Source of the DNA: Membranipora membranacea
Taxonomy: Eukaryota > Bryozoa > Gymnolaemata > Cheilostomatida > Membraniporidae
Direction of reading: 5' to 3'
NCBI GenBank assembly: GCA_914767715.1
Contig: OU612067.1
Location: forward strand, 24,776,162 to 24,840,161
DNA: 64,000 bases
Shown here: positions 11,801 to 23,900 of the stretch, piece after piece
How positions within the stretch are numbered: the first letter of the stretch is position 1
How the letters are laid out: each line of letters begins with the position of its first letter
Position numbers and translations under genes: made by a program
Notes under the pieces: generated by a model
Database searches by the model: none
Told to the model about the DNA's origin: nothing
What the model saw: the letters and a program-made list of their open reading frames with translations, nothing else

Positions 11801-14103
11801 GCCAGTTAAAATGATATAATGAAGAAGCGCCATACTTCTACTTGCGCTGTTAGCTGACTAATAAACAATCATCAAGCATATCCGTACGCTGGTGAGTCAT
11901 GCGTGCCAAGCTCGGTTCCCCTCGCTCACTGACTATGACATAAAGACGCTAGAGAGCATACAGCGTCGATGTCTCTAAGCTAGACCATAATTCTGAGAGG
12001 CTCAGTTCATCAAAGCTTCCCACCCTAGAAACATACATGTCTAACCTCTGCTCACAATATAGTGCCAAAGTTATCAATGACCCTAACCACAGCCTATCAC
12101 GCCTTGTACCATCTAGACAGAGTCGACATCGACACTCTAGCAGGTTGACTGCTACTCTAATAAAGGGTCACAGAACAGAGAGCATGAGAAATACAACTTT
12201 TTACAAATACGGTGTTTGAGTTTTTTTTTTTAACTCCCATTTTTCAAAGACATTTCAAATACACATTGATTTTTTAGTTTTTGCCTTTTATGTTTGTTAT
12301 ACTCGCTCTTATTATGATGGATATGTCACCATGTACTATTTTATTTATTACTATCATAGACAAAAATTTGTCACGAAATACGTTGTTAATACTGACAAGA
12401 AAGAAAAACATGGAAAAAATCAGATCTCTGTTGTATAAAAAGTGTTTTAGATTAGTATATTATTAACTGTATGTATGAGATGTCTTAAAAAGCTATCTCT
12501 ACCCCATGTACCCTGATATTTAACGGTGCGATAGCGACCTGAGGGGCATTAAGTTAAGAAGGTATGTCACCATGTACTATTTTGAGCGGTAAAAATAAAG
12601 TGGATATCAGTCAATCAATATCCCGCAATGAAATATCACAAGGCGAAATCCAATTAAATTTTTAGGCATAAGTCGACTAACTTCGTTTTCTGGGCAAGTG
12701 GTCATGAAATTTATGGTAGGGATATTTGACACCGCTGTTGGGGAATCATCATTTATACAGATTGGGTGGGAATTAAGTTGAGATGGTGTAGTAATCTATT
12801 TTAAAAAACCTGGAAAAAAGTAAAAGAAAATCCCACCATAATACATGCGGAGCAAGGCCATGATAGTTGAGAACACTTGAGTCTATTACGGCAGCTCTGT
12901 GAGTGCTTGTATTCATTCTCTGTTGCGCTGAGCAGACTGAACTTGAAATCTGTCTCCATTGATACTTTCTGTGAATCGTTACAGAGACACGACATGAAGT
13001 TGTGTAGATTGTCTTGTTGACCTTCTTCTACTCTCTTTTAAAATTAAAACTCATAATCATCCTATATTACAGCAACTGACAAACCGATAGCGTTGATCCT
13101 GTACAATCCAGTATCTCGAGATGGAGCCTTAGAAGAAGCAGACAATCTACAGTCAGGACTGGAAGCTGTAGGCTGTAGGGTCTCTAGAGAGGAATGGAGA
13201 ACTAAAGCACAGCTTAATAAGCTCATAGATGATGGAGTACAGTCAGCTGTCGGCTGCTCACTGCTGATGGTGTGCATCATGTCACATGGTCGAGCAGGGA
13301 ACCTAAAGTGTGAGCCACACTGTGAGGGAGGGGACAACTTCATTGTTATAGATGACATACTACTGAAGTTCAAGACAAAGCTTCCTAAGGATTTACCGAT
13401 GGTGAGAATGAAAGAAACCCACACCAACTGGTAGAATGATAGTAGTTGATATTTATAATGTCTGATGGTCATTATTGGTCCATTTAGGAGTTTGTTTATC
13501 TGTTCATTCCAAATGTAAACAATCTTAATTTGAGCTGTATATGATACACATGTAATATTGTTATGGTTGTGATGGTACTGCATAGTTGGTGCAGGGTACT
13601 TGTATGGGTGTATTATAATGCTGAAACGATTGTACGACTAGAGTTCGGATCGATGATTAAATACATGCTGTGCCATACCTAGGGCAACAACAGTGTTCAA
13701 ACTCCCTAATTAAAACTTGCTGTTTGTATCCAACATCATTACGGTCACTTTTTTCTTTAAGGTTATGCTAGTACAAGCGTGTCAGCATTCCCAGGCTGCA
13801 CAGGGTAACCCTGGCGATGATATGGCTATGAGAAGCTCCCCTGCAGATAACACACATATCGTCCTGGACAGACCACACACCCTTCTGCTCCTATCAACAA
13901 TGAGAGGTGGATTTGCTAAGCGAAGCGCTTACACTGACGCGATGGCGCAGCAGTTCAAACAGGCTGACGGCAAATTAGATATACATGATATGCACACCAG
14001 AGCGGTTATTTTAATGAAAGAAAAATACGGAGAAAAGCAGACCCCAGAATATAGGTCATTACTGAAGAAGCACCTTATTCTTTCAGCCAATAAGTCTCAA
14101 TAA
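8889..14103 (+). CDS. Ankyrin-repeat caspase (peptidase family C14) fusion protein
   Basis: Predicted cysteine protease with N-terminal ankyrin repeats as a protein-binding module. Exons: 8889-9432, 13073-13401 and 13762-14103 (TAA), with AG/GT borders; 404 residues. Residues about 1-50 are helical and charged. Ankyrin-like units start near 56 (TPLNCAAYRGHTDIL), 92 (degenerate), 112 (LHTAALSGHTESVK) and 147 (GETPIQKAESQGRTD). The caspase domain runs from about 183 to 404: SRDG with Arg197, MSHG with His253 and QACQ with Cys298. The Arg-His and His-Cys spacings (56 and 45) are close to those of caspase-3 (57 and 42). QACQ resembles the caspase-8 form of the pentapeptide, but the next residue is His, not Gly. 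The small-subunit region is recognisable (LLLLSTMRGGFAKRSAY). The start is the ATG before SSESAKQ; an in-frame ATG at 8829 is possible but adds a hydrophobic stretch. Upstream exons cannot be excluded. Confidence 0.8.
9489..10493 (+). repeat. Diverged intronic repeat, copy A
   Basis: Matches copy B (10872-11882) in order over about 1 kb. Shared blocks include GTGTGATAA..CAAAA..GGTCAA at the start, CGACTGCAGTAGGTTCATT, and AAATCGCTATAACACT near the end. The offset is near 1383 bases. No coding capacity is seen. Confidence 0.6.
10501..10956 (+). repeat. 228-bp tandem direct duplication
   Basis: The unit beginning CAATGCAATCTCAAATAATG at 10501 recurs almost unchanged at 10729. The two copies differ by only a few bases (for example CAAACAAATATTTTGG against CAAATAAATATTTCGG), so this duplication is much younger than the larger block repeat around it. 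The second copy runs directly into copy B of the larger block. Confidence 0.8.
10872..11882 (+). repeat. Diverged intronic repeat, copy B (interrupted by LINE fragment)
   Basis: Aligns with copy A at 9489-10493. Where copy A continues with CATATCCCACAATGCAATC, copy B breaks after CATATCC at about 11882 into LINE-like sequence. Related sequence resumes near 12620 (AATATCCCGCAATGAAATAT). This places the LINE insertion inside copy B. Confidence 0.6.
11883..12610 (+). mobile_element. 5'-truncated, decayed non-LTR retrotransposon (LINE) 3' end
   Basis: The plus strand reads as the C-terminal end of a non-LTR reverse transcriptase ORF. LTDYDIKTLESIQRRCL comes first. After a frame change, LPTLETYMSNLC, NDPNHSLSRLVPSRQ and IKGHRTESMRNTTFY follow, ending at a stop near 12217. 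The order of a Q(R)RxL motif, an LPTLExR-like motif, an NPxHxL motif and an R-rich tail is typical of CR1/jockey-like elements. Internal stops and the frameshift show it is dead. The tract after it would be 3' UTR, with a 22-bp direct repeat (TATGTCACCATGTACTATTTT) near 12322 and 12564. Confidence 0.6.
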
Positions 14104-14214
14104 TTGAAACATCGGCTTCTGTTTGAATTTAGTGCAAGAGAGCTGAGAGGAAACAATCATTATTGAAAAACTAAACCAACAGCAATACAACTAATAGCAT
14201 GTTATGATTCCAAA

Positions 14215-14220
14215 AATAAA
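14215..14220 (+). terminator. Candidate polyadenylation signal of the ankyrin-caspase gene
   Basis: AATAAA about 112 bases downstream of the TAA stop at 14101-14103. The distance is similar to that in the dioxygenase gene. Confidence 0.45.
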
Positions 14221-15023
14221 TGGACTGGAGTTATTTTCTTCTGAACACAGATTAAGAGTTCAAGATAATAACACAGAATGGTTGTGGTGTGTCATTCAAT
14301 TCCTGACCTTGAGACATTGATGGTAATCCCGTTTGGTAGCGGCTAAAAACTGGGATATAGTAAATTTGGAGGCCAAAACAGGGACGAATATCTTTACTAT
14401 CTGCGGTTTTTGAAGGTTTATGTCCCCTGAGATCTTCTCTCACCTCAAACAAGTATATTGAAAATTTATTTATCATCGGAAACAATTGTTTGACAGACCA
14501 GGTCATCAAAGTATTTTACTTTATGCTTTTCAAAACTATTTTTCTATTTTCCACTTTTTATGTAATGAATATACCCAGCCAGCATCAGTAATGAGTTACT
14601 GATTTTTTGGATGTTTCTACTTACAATGCCATTACCCATTAGGAAAGCATTCTGGTTGGATCAGTGAACACTGGATTGTATTGTTTACAATTTTACTCTA
14701 ACTAGGATCACAGTACCATGATAAATAACATCATTTACAGGTCATGATTGTCTTAACATTTTATTCTAACATTTAATCAGGGATACTTGAATTTTCAAAT
14801 TAACCATCCACATTATATTAATAAATATATCATATATAAATCTTACTGCGAAGTTTCATGAATAGTTAGATGCACATGATTTACTGAGATATATAGTAAG
14901 ATAAATAGTGAGTTTTACTACATTGCGGATATCAGTGGCAGATTGTCGCCAACAATTTTCACTGCATTGATCACAGTTCCCAGCAAACGGAAAACAGCGG
15001 TACATGTAGAATGGCGAGAATAT
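14221..15023. other. Spacer between the intact gene and its decayed copy
   Basis: No coding signal or clear repeat was found. The ankyrin-coding exon of the second gene copy is missing from this interval except for its last few codons, which begin near 15024. Confidence 0.4.
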
Positions 15024-16545
15024 CTGTATCAGGCAGAGTGTGTACAGAGAGGAGAGTATGGTGAGTAAATATGTTTCAAACCATAGAAAGTTAAGCATGA
15101 TGTAAGCGCATACCCCACAATGCAACCAACCTAGAATTCCCAGGAGGAACAGGTTAAATTCTTAGCTGGAATATCGTATAATTGTCTTGATAGAGCACCA
15201 CATTCAATAATAGGCAAAAATGTCAGCCTTTGTAAATCACAATAACGCTAAGTTATTTAGTCTGAAATAAACTGTGTGATACCTGAAAATAAATAATTGC
15301 TCTTTATCTCCAACAATGCGATGCCAGATTCAATATGTTATCATAAGTCTAATCTCCACTAAAATCTAAGTAAATTCTTTTAGTATTTAATGCTAAACTA
15401 AATGCATTACATGGACAAGTGGTCCTATGATCTACTTTATGGTCACATGACATGCCACTTGGAGATTAATCATATCATTATATTATACAGGTGGAGTAGG
15501 GATTAAGTTTAGATGCTTTTGGTTTAGTTGAATTGTGAGGGAACTTAATTTTCTCCCTTTTGTCTTGGTGTTTTAAAGTCGGGGCATCTCAAATAAAAAG
15601 TAATAAAAAACTACACCATACAATCTGAAGAGCATGCAGTACCATGGAAGCTTAACACCTTAATAGCCACCTGAGGCATGACATGGAGTTTTGTATGCTG
15701 AACTGTTGACTTTCCACTCTGATTATACTATCAAATATCACATTATATTACAGCGACCAACAAGTCGATAGGCTTGATCCTGTACAATCCTAAATCGCGT
15801 GACGGAGCTGTTGAAGAAGCTGACAATCTACAGTCAGGATTAGAAGCTGTCGGGTTGTCGGGTCCTCAGAGACAAATGGACTACCAAACCAGAGCTTAGT
15901 GCTCTTATAGATGAGGGACTACAGGATGCAGCCGGATGCTCACTGCTGATGGTGTGTATCATGTCACGTGGTCGAGCTGGAAACTTGAAATGTGAGCCTC
16001 ACTGCGAGGGTGGGGACAGCTTCATTGTTATCAATGACATCCTTCAGAAGTTCAAAACAAAGCTTCCTAAAGATTCACCAATAGTGAGCTCATCATCATA
16101 CTCTGCAAACTTACGTCTTGATTTTTCTTGCAGAAATATTTTCAAGCCATTATTAATCAGATTGTGACTCATATCCCACAACTAGTTATGATATAGTCTT
16201 AATAATTTCAAGTTTTTTACTAGGTCATGATGATACAAGCCTGTCAGCAGTCTGGATTAGTGGTTGGTAGCCAAGAAAATGATATGGCTATGGGCTGTTC
16301 ATCTGAGGAGAACAACCACATGTACTAAACAGACCACACACCATGTTTCTCCTGCCTACAATGAGAGATGGATTTGCTATGCATGGTGCCTACATTGATG
16401 CAATAACACAGCAGTTAAAACAAGCAGGCTAGAAGACAGATATCTATGAGCTTCATCAAAGAGCTGTTTTGTTCATGACAGAACAATACGGGAATAAACA
16501 GACAGCAGAGATAAGGTCGACATTGAAGAAAAGACTCATGCTTTA
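15024..16545 (+). pseudogene. Decayed tandem copy of the ankyrin-caspase gene
   Basis: Three pieces align with the intact gene upstream. Piece 1, 15024-15060, is the last codons of the ankyrin exon (YQAECVQRGEY) with the donor GTGAGTAAAT kept. Piece 2, 15754-16083, is caspase exon 2, with an extra base near 15853 that shifts frame and MSRG in place of MSHG. Piece 3, 16224-16545, is caspase exon 3 with QACQ still present, a one-base loss near 16327 causing an early stop, and a further in-frame stop near 16430. Splice borders remain recognisable. The ankyrin repeats are absent. With two frameshifts, two stops and the catalytic His lost, no active protease can come from it. A short transcript or truncated product cannot be excluded. 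Confidence 0.85.
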
Positions 16546-19078
16546 AATACAAAGTTCTAAACATCTACCATTAGTGACTGTAACAGCATTTAGACTCATT
16601 CTTTTTCTGCTGATGGGTAAAATCTAGAATCTTATTTGGATGGGTGTCAGCGTCTATCATCTCGTAGATAAGATAATATATGTATATATAGATAGATCCC
16701 CCTTGTTATCCATGGGAGAAACCTTGGTTTGCCTTTTGCTACAAAATGCTATACATAACTCAGATCTAATATTTTAAACATCGATTAAAACCACATATGA
16801 CTCCTCTTCCGATGAAGACAAGTCTAAATCAGTATGTGAACAATTTTAAATGATGATCCGAGTTGAATCAAATTATGTTATTTTATTTCTCGTGATGAAA
16901 AACTTTCTGTTCTACAGTTGACAACGAGCAATATTACCAACAGATATTGATTTAGTTCTATTTTACCTTCAAAATAAAATATTCCCGACCGCACATACGA
17001 ATGATAACTTGATAATATTTTTTATTAAAAGTTGTCGTTCTTACTGAGTAATAAACTAGCGAATACATTTTTATCAAACCAGAAAATCTTCAAAGTGGAA
17101 GGTGAGAATGGACTATACTTGAAATTTTGCACTCCCTCATTATCATTGAACAACAGCTTAAAACCTGAACATAGTTTTCTTTATAATTTTTTTGCATGAT
17201 TGACGAAAATGTCCATCGGTTCTGGATCAGATACACAAATCTGTGTATTCTAGATAGTTATTCGCTGATTGACAATGCTGTCCAACACTTCTGTGCCTTA
17301 CCTTTATCCGGAAATTAGGCTTCTAAACTCAAAAGTCTGTTTATCAAGCTGGCAGTCTCAGTCTGTTAAGTAAAGAAACCGGGCAAGTTAATACTCAATC
17401 ATAAATCTTACGATGGTTGTCTCCCTCTGATAAAAGGACAGACAACCTCCTTACTATTAATAGTGGATCATTGTTAGGCTTAACCAGGGAAGTTTCAGAG
17501 AAACTGCCTGGCTTACCCTCATCACTCCTGATTTTTTCTATTGATTGACCTCAAAATATCTTCCGTCCGATATTTCGTTTTGACTTGCAAGTACTACATG
17601 CGAAAAGTGCGAAGACATTGTAGGGCGAAGGCTACCTGCTCAATGTGCGGAGATTTATTGTAGAAATGTAGGTGTGAGAGATTGTCATCAGCTATAAAGT
17701 ATGCAAAAAAATAGCTTAGATCCTTGACTAACTAATGATCGCTCTAAACTGGTGATTTTATTAATGTGTTAGTGGTAACATGCTATCACCTGTTGCCTCC
17801 TTTCTTCTCCTGACTTTTCATCAAATTGGAGTCACAGTTTCTTGCTATCAAATTTTACTTTATGATTTTCTATTTTAATCATCAGAAAGGGATACCATAA
17901 TAATTTTAAAATTTTAACAAGCTCTGATTTTGTTTGTCGACTTTTCAGTTATATATTCATTTATTGCATACAAAAGCGATAGCTAAACTACTCAGAAAAT
18001 AAGAATTAATGTAGAACTGTAGTTATGTAGATATATGACAAGCAGAAATAAGCTCTAGAATTCGGTATATAAACCAGAAATATTAAAGAGTAGTTAGGTT
18101 GGTCAAACACAAAATTGGAAAAAAAGTAGTGGTACAAGCTCTGGTATGTATGAGACATGACCAGCCATGCGGAGCAATATATTACCACCAGATGATCACT
18201 ACAAACAAGTGTAATCGTTTAACCAAAAATACAACAATTGTTGTCATACATTTAAATGTGAGTGTGTGGATCCCTTACAACATACTGAAAATAATAATAA
18301 GTAAGCCACTCAACCAAATCTAACACGGTGGCATCAGAGATTCTTAAAATTAGTGATTGATTGAAACAATAAGCCTGTATGGATTAGTCACAGAACAGTA
18401 ATATATATAAATGAAGGTACATAGCTGTCTTTAAAATAGTCCCCCCATTACTCTCATTTCAGGGAGAGAATAATTTTTTCAAACGGATGATCTGCAAAGA
18501 GCACAAACAGCTTCTCTTAAGGTGGAAATAACTTCACCTCTTCACAACGAACTCTCGACTAATCTACACTTCGAAAAACCCAGTAAGCAAAACAACTTCA
18601 ACGAGTACATGTCATAAAGCAGAAAATAAATATAATAGAATAATAAACACGTTATGTCATGTAGAATAATGGTACAAAAATTGGGTCCTGTTAGACTACA
18701 ACACCAAAACAAGCAGCCTGTGGGCCTTACCAGTTGTAAATTAACATATCAATAAGTAAATAAAAGAGCACCATACATCTTCTGACCTGATCTTAGGAAA
18801 CTGATACTTGTTTTTTTTTCTGTCATGACGCCGCTAACGTCAATACTGTGATCATTAACTCTTAGCTTTGTGTAGAAGTGTGTTAGCACAGCATTGACTA
18901 GAACCTACTCATGTTCATTATATAAAAACTGGTCTCGAGATTTCAAATGCCAACGGTATTCAATGAGTAAGGTTTGCAACCAGGCAAAACTCTGAATACA
19001 GTTACAGGCGATAGACTTTGCGTCAGTTGGTTACCCTATCAGAGCATGCCATGATGTTAATGCATCAATAGCTCTCTT
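16546..19078. other. Intergenic DNA between convergent genes, including the tensin 3' UTR
   Basis: No coding exon recognised. The tensin 3' UTR must extend leftward from 19079. Minus-strand AATAAA motifs occur at 17757-17762 and near 17959, but both are over 1 kb from the stop, so the cleavage site is not assigned. Short open frames near 18006-18323 lie opposite one another and look like chance. Confidence 0.4.
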
Positions 19079-20977
19079 TCATTTATTCATCATGACTTTA
19101 GTGACAAAGTTGACCACAGCTGATGCTGGTTGGTCAGGATCAAGTTCAGCGAAAAGCAGGCAATGGTTTCCTCCTTTCTTTTTCTTGGCAACAAATCCAA
19201 ACATTCTAAAACAGAAGAAAAAGGAAATTACCAGCTGTTCAAAGATCAAGGACTTGTGTTATAACTGAGGGACAACATGCAATAGTAATCTGTTAACAAC
19301 TACTGGACAACTACTGGCCGACTACTGCCCAACTACTGTCGCTGCTGCTTCTTCTGCTATAATGGATTTTGATATCCTCATCGAAAGCTGGAGGGCATAA
19401 CCCTAGCCTAGCCGAATTTGTTACAGTAGAACCGACATGCTACTCTACATGGTGTTTCATCCATAGTTTCTTGTCATATTTGACAATCACTCTCATACTT
19501 TCACATAATACCCACCGATATCTCCAATTACATATTGTTAAGTTTCAAGGATGGATGGGCAAAAATTTCTGAGATATAGCTGGATAAAAATTGCTCTTCC
19601 AGATTTTGTGTATTTGCTGTCTTTGATGGCTCACTGCAGGCCACATGACTTGTCACGACATAACGTTATTTCAGTCTAAGGAAAGTATTGGCTGTTGTGA
19701 GAACAGCTTTCAGGGTAGCGATAAAGATAGCTAAGAAAATTAATCATGAGCTATTCTACAAACTTCATGAATGTCAATGTGCAACATCCAACTAATTTAG
19801 TAATATCTCATTTAAAAATTCAGTTTCATTTAAAAAAACCTAGATAGTCAGCATCTAAACGGTGATATTAGCCAAGCTGGCACAATGTTAGGTTAGGTGT
19901 AACACTTACTTTGCCTCCTTGATGTACATGCCGTTGTCAAGATTTCCAGTGAATCGCCTGTCAGCAGGATCAACTCCACAGAATGATACACCCTCACGCG
20001 GGAAATGTTTCCTGAAGAACAACCTGCCAAATGGAATAACACAGTCAAGTAAAAAACAATGCTAGACTGTAATGTCTGTAGCGATTTTGTGGGCATTTCT
20101 TTGTGAGTTTGATCAGTTTCCCACAGCTGTTTCTCCTCAAGGTCACAACTCGTCACAATAAAGATTTATTATAGAGATATAACTATAAATGGGTATAGAC
20201 ATAATATCGAGTAAGGCAACCAATTTCTACAGATGACTGGGGTATGGCCACTGAATTAGATTCAATGGGTATGGCCCTTTGTGAGTCAGTAAAGAGTTTT
20301 GATGGCTCACCTATGGTTTGTATCTGTTACAGTGATTCCATCATTAGATACTTTGAATGTAGCTACAGTTGTATCTTGTCTTGATCCCTTACTGAATGTC
20401 TGATGCACAGCTCGGGAAATAGCCTGAGGTCCAGTCAATGACTCCGTATCCACATTATTCAGATATATCACATTGCAGGCTAAAGAAAAGGAGAAAATGC
20501 TGTGTTGTATATATTTTGATGTTTTTATGTCGCCAATGTGACTGGCGTTATTATGCCTCAACATTAATGTTAGATATGGATTTTCTTATGTGCCGATTGA
20601 TCGGTACGTCACAAAAACTTGAGTATTTATGTTGGATTTACATACAATGTCATGCATGAAGTTATAGTGCAGAAAGACAAATATGGTTTTAGTAATTAAC
20701 TTCGCTATTAGATCAATAGTTTGGTTTGGCAGGAAGACGGCCATCATCTCCGATTGGCTAATACTAGATTGATTTTGTACTGACAACAGTTAGGGAAGTG
20801 ATTAAGCGAACCATTTCTAAGATGATACACATAGTTATGAGGCCGTACCTGCTCCATGTTTAAGTAGTTCAGATGCCGACCCTGTTATATCTCCATTGAT
20901 AGTAGACCCATCCATCATTCCGTCAACAGTGTCTGCATGAGCGAGAGCGACAGAGTTAAACCCGGTAACCATTCGAT
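19079..20977 (-). CDS. TNS: Tensin exons 30-33: C-terminal PTB domain and stop
   Basis: Exons 20977-20849, 20479-20311, 20023-19910 and 19205-19079. Recognisable tensin PTB blocks are [34 protein letters not shown] followed by [28 protein letters not shown], and [20 protein letters not shown] followed by [17 protein letters not shown]. In the family this domain binds NPxY motifs of beta-integrin tails. The TGA stop is at 19081-19079 (minus). The protein ends only a few residues after the last PTB helix, as in vertebrate tensins. Confidence 0.93.
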
Positions 20978-23900
20978 CTATAGCAGGACGCAGCAAGGAG
21001 GGGAGGAAGGAAAATAAAACCTTGATATTAGAATAAAAATTAGCATATACAGGCATGTGTAACTTAAACACGGGTTTAAACTAAACAAAAATAATTATCT
21101 ATCAGTGTGGTAAGTTAGTATAGAGAGTTGATTAGAGCAACAAAGCAAGCCAACACCATAGACTTAATAATAAACCTAGACAGGGCACTATATGGAGCAT
21201 TAGCATCGAGGCAGTGAGGCATTTAATTGTGGGCGACGTAACAACATTGGAAGGTGTAGAAGCAATGATGCTATCGTTGAATTACTGTCCAAAATCCAGG
21301 TCTTTTGTCGATAACTTGATCAAATCTGATTGGATTTTGGGTTTGAAAATTACAATAGGATGAGAAGCTTATCCTGAACAGTTTGATAATAATTTTAGGC
21401 AAACATTTTTTTTGAAGAAGAAAAAGCATCAAGTTGATGACAAGATGCTGCTGATTGCAATGCAATTTTCAAATTTAGGTTCGCTCAAGTGAGGAACAAA
21501 AAACCTAGATTATGGACAGTAAATCAATGGTAGCATCATTGCTTCTACACCTTCCAATGGCGTTACACCGGCCTATAACTAAGTGCTTCACTTCAGCTGT
21601 ATATAGTGTCCTGTCTAGCTTCATTATTAAGTCTATGGCCAACACCGAATCAATATAAAGGGAATAAGGGAGTAACAAAAATCAGAATATAGGGCGTATT
21701 GGAATTTTCATCGAAAGAGAACAACCCCTTGATTTAACTAGACGTTGATCGTTTTTAACTAATGATATTTCCCATATTGAAGAATGACAGAGTAGCCAAT
21801 GATTGATTGACAAGAAGGTACAATATGATAAAGTGACAGCCAGATAAGACTCACCTGGATCAGGAAGGAGAAGTCTGCAGGGAAGAGCTAGTGGTGTAAT
21901 TGTGTGCTGATAAATTAACGCTGCTAAACTTGCTACAAACATAAAACAAAGTAACATTGACAATCACTGTATTGCAGGCAACGAGTAAGTTGTTAACCAG
22001 CAGTGGAGCAGTCCCTGAACGGCGACCCCATGCATATAAAGAGGTAGATTTTTGGCTAACTAAATCTACAAAGGGTAAGAGGTCAGAAAAGGGTATGCTG
22101 ATCAGTCTCAGTCTGAGAATGAAAAGGATCTGCCTTACTGCAACTTCTTAGCTCTGATTCCTAAGCCTGGTGGATAGTTTGTTGCATGTTTTGATTATGC
22201 CACTTTTCTTAAAACTTGATGCAAATATTCTCTTTCAGCTTGTAAATGAACTATGTGTGTTACTATGACCAAAAAAATTACATGCTTCACAAAGCTTCCA
22301 ATTTCAAATATGGAGCTTAAACTATGGGTGAATCATTCACCGACTGTTAGAGAGGGAATTGTTTTTCTTACCGAAAATAGGCTCATTGCTGCAGCCTTTC
22401 AGTTTGACACCTTTAGCTGTGGGCTCAATGAGATAGAACCTCACATACTCAGATGCCATGTCATGTCCGTGTTTTATCTGTACGTTGGGTGGAAGTTGAG
22501 CTACTCGCACAGCCAGACCAAATGCTCCTGGGAAGCTGTTACTATCCCGTACAATAAACGTACCCGGTGTTGTGTCCTTCAACTGGTTTATTACTAAACA
22601 AAATGAAAACGTTAAATGTACTGATTTTTCAAAGAAAGTTAGTTTATTCATGTTGCACCTATCAAGTAAACCAGATGTATCAACGATGCCTGCAAGTCAG
22701 TAGCTCACGGTTATCTCATTAGACTCATTGAACAAATGTGTTCCTCTATTGTTTTAATATTGCTGTTTCTGTTCCTATTGATCCCTGGCAGAAGGATTTA
22801 TCCATAAGTAGAGTACTGATACAATGTTGTGGTGGTCCTTATATTCTATCCATATCCATGGAGAACGGTGACCATATAATAGTTGACCAAACTCTCTTTG
22901 AGCCTAAGAATACCTAGTTATGCTTCACATACCTTCATCTCTGGATATAGTGGGCTTATACCAGTACTTAGATGTATCTTTTACAAACTTGGGAGTCACA
23001 GAGCTGTTCTCATTGTGTGCATACATTTCTGCAAAGTCACAATAAAATGAAGGTATTGGGTAATATTATCGACATTCTCAAAAGATCAATGTGCCCAATT
23101 CCTGTGAGCGGAAATGGGGTTAGAAGGGGTACACTGGATCTTTATTACCTCAGTGTCGCCTCATCCTCCTTTTCCTAACTACTGTCCCGAATACCCTGAA
23201 TCTGCTTAGTACTAGTATTTGTTTAGTACACTAATATTAGTTAGGCATTTCACAAACCATGCACCAGATATTGTCTAAAATTTGCCATTCCTTAGAAAAC
23301 ATAGAAGATCATTCCATGAAGAATTATTCAAGAAACCTTGTGCATTAACGTATGAGAGTTGCAATTACTTTTAACCACCTTGTTGACCACATTTTCAAAT
23401 TCATAGCCTTGTGTAGTTTGAGGACTCAGAAAGTTTGGATGAGGGTTTAGTGGCATTTCAATATCAAACATATATGCGATACCACTGTCGCAATCATCAA
23501 AACAGTTTGAGCACTCATACTGAGCCTCCTGATTTCTTGCAAGTGAAATTCGCCCCAATGCCGAATTGGTTGCCAATATTATCATGAATTTATTTTGCAA
23601 CTAAACACCCAGAAAAAAGTTATCCCAACTTAGAAATCAGAAGGCTAAATGTATTGGATGCCTTACCCCATGTGCCACCGAACATTACATGAGAATCACA
23701 ACTTGCTTCAATCACCGCTCAGCTTTTATACAAGAGCACTTATTAGATAGGTGTGGTAATAAGTCAGCAGTGGTAGCGTGTATCGACTGTGGGGTAGCAG
23801 TGTGTGTAACCATCTATAGCAGCTGTACAAGTCACCATAACCAGTGCTGCCCAACAGCGGCTGCTTGGCTTGTGTATGTTATAGCTCTTTGACCATTAGA

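Larger units (their letters stand above)
9433..13072 (+). other. Large intron of the ankyrin-caspase gene, built of duplicated blocks
   Basis: A phase 1 intron (G|GTGAGT to TTACAG|CA). It contains two long diverged copies of a roughly 1 kb block, a 228-bp tandem duplication, a LINE 3' fragment and a third partial copy near 12601-12745. Related sequence is also found after the exon remnant of the decayed second gene copy (15060-15480), so the block existed before the gene duplication or spread with it. Confidence 0.6.

Noticed and set aside
13062-13583. 173-residue open frame on the minus strand over the caspase exon
   Set aside because: It lies opposite caspase exon 2, which has clear catalytic motifs and splice borders on the plus strand; the minus frame shows no domain.
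22253-22597. 114-residue plus-strand open frame
   Set aside because: It is antisense to the tensin SH2 exon, whose FIVRDS motif and phases settle the coding strand.
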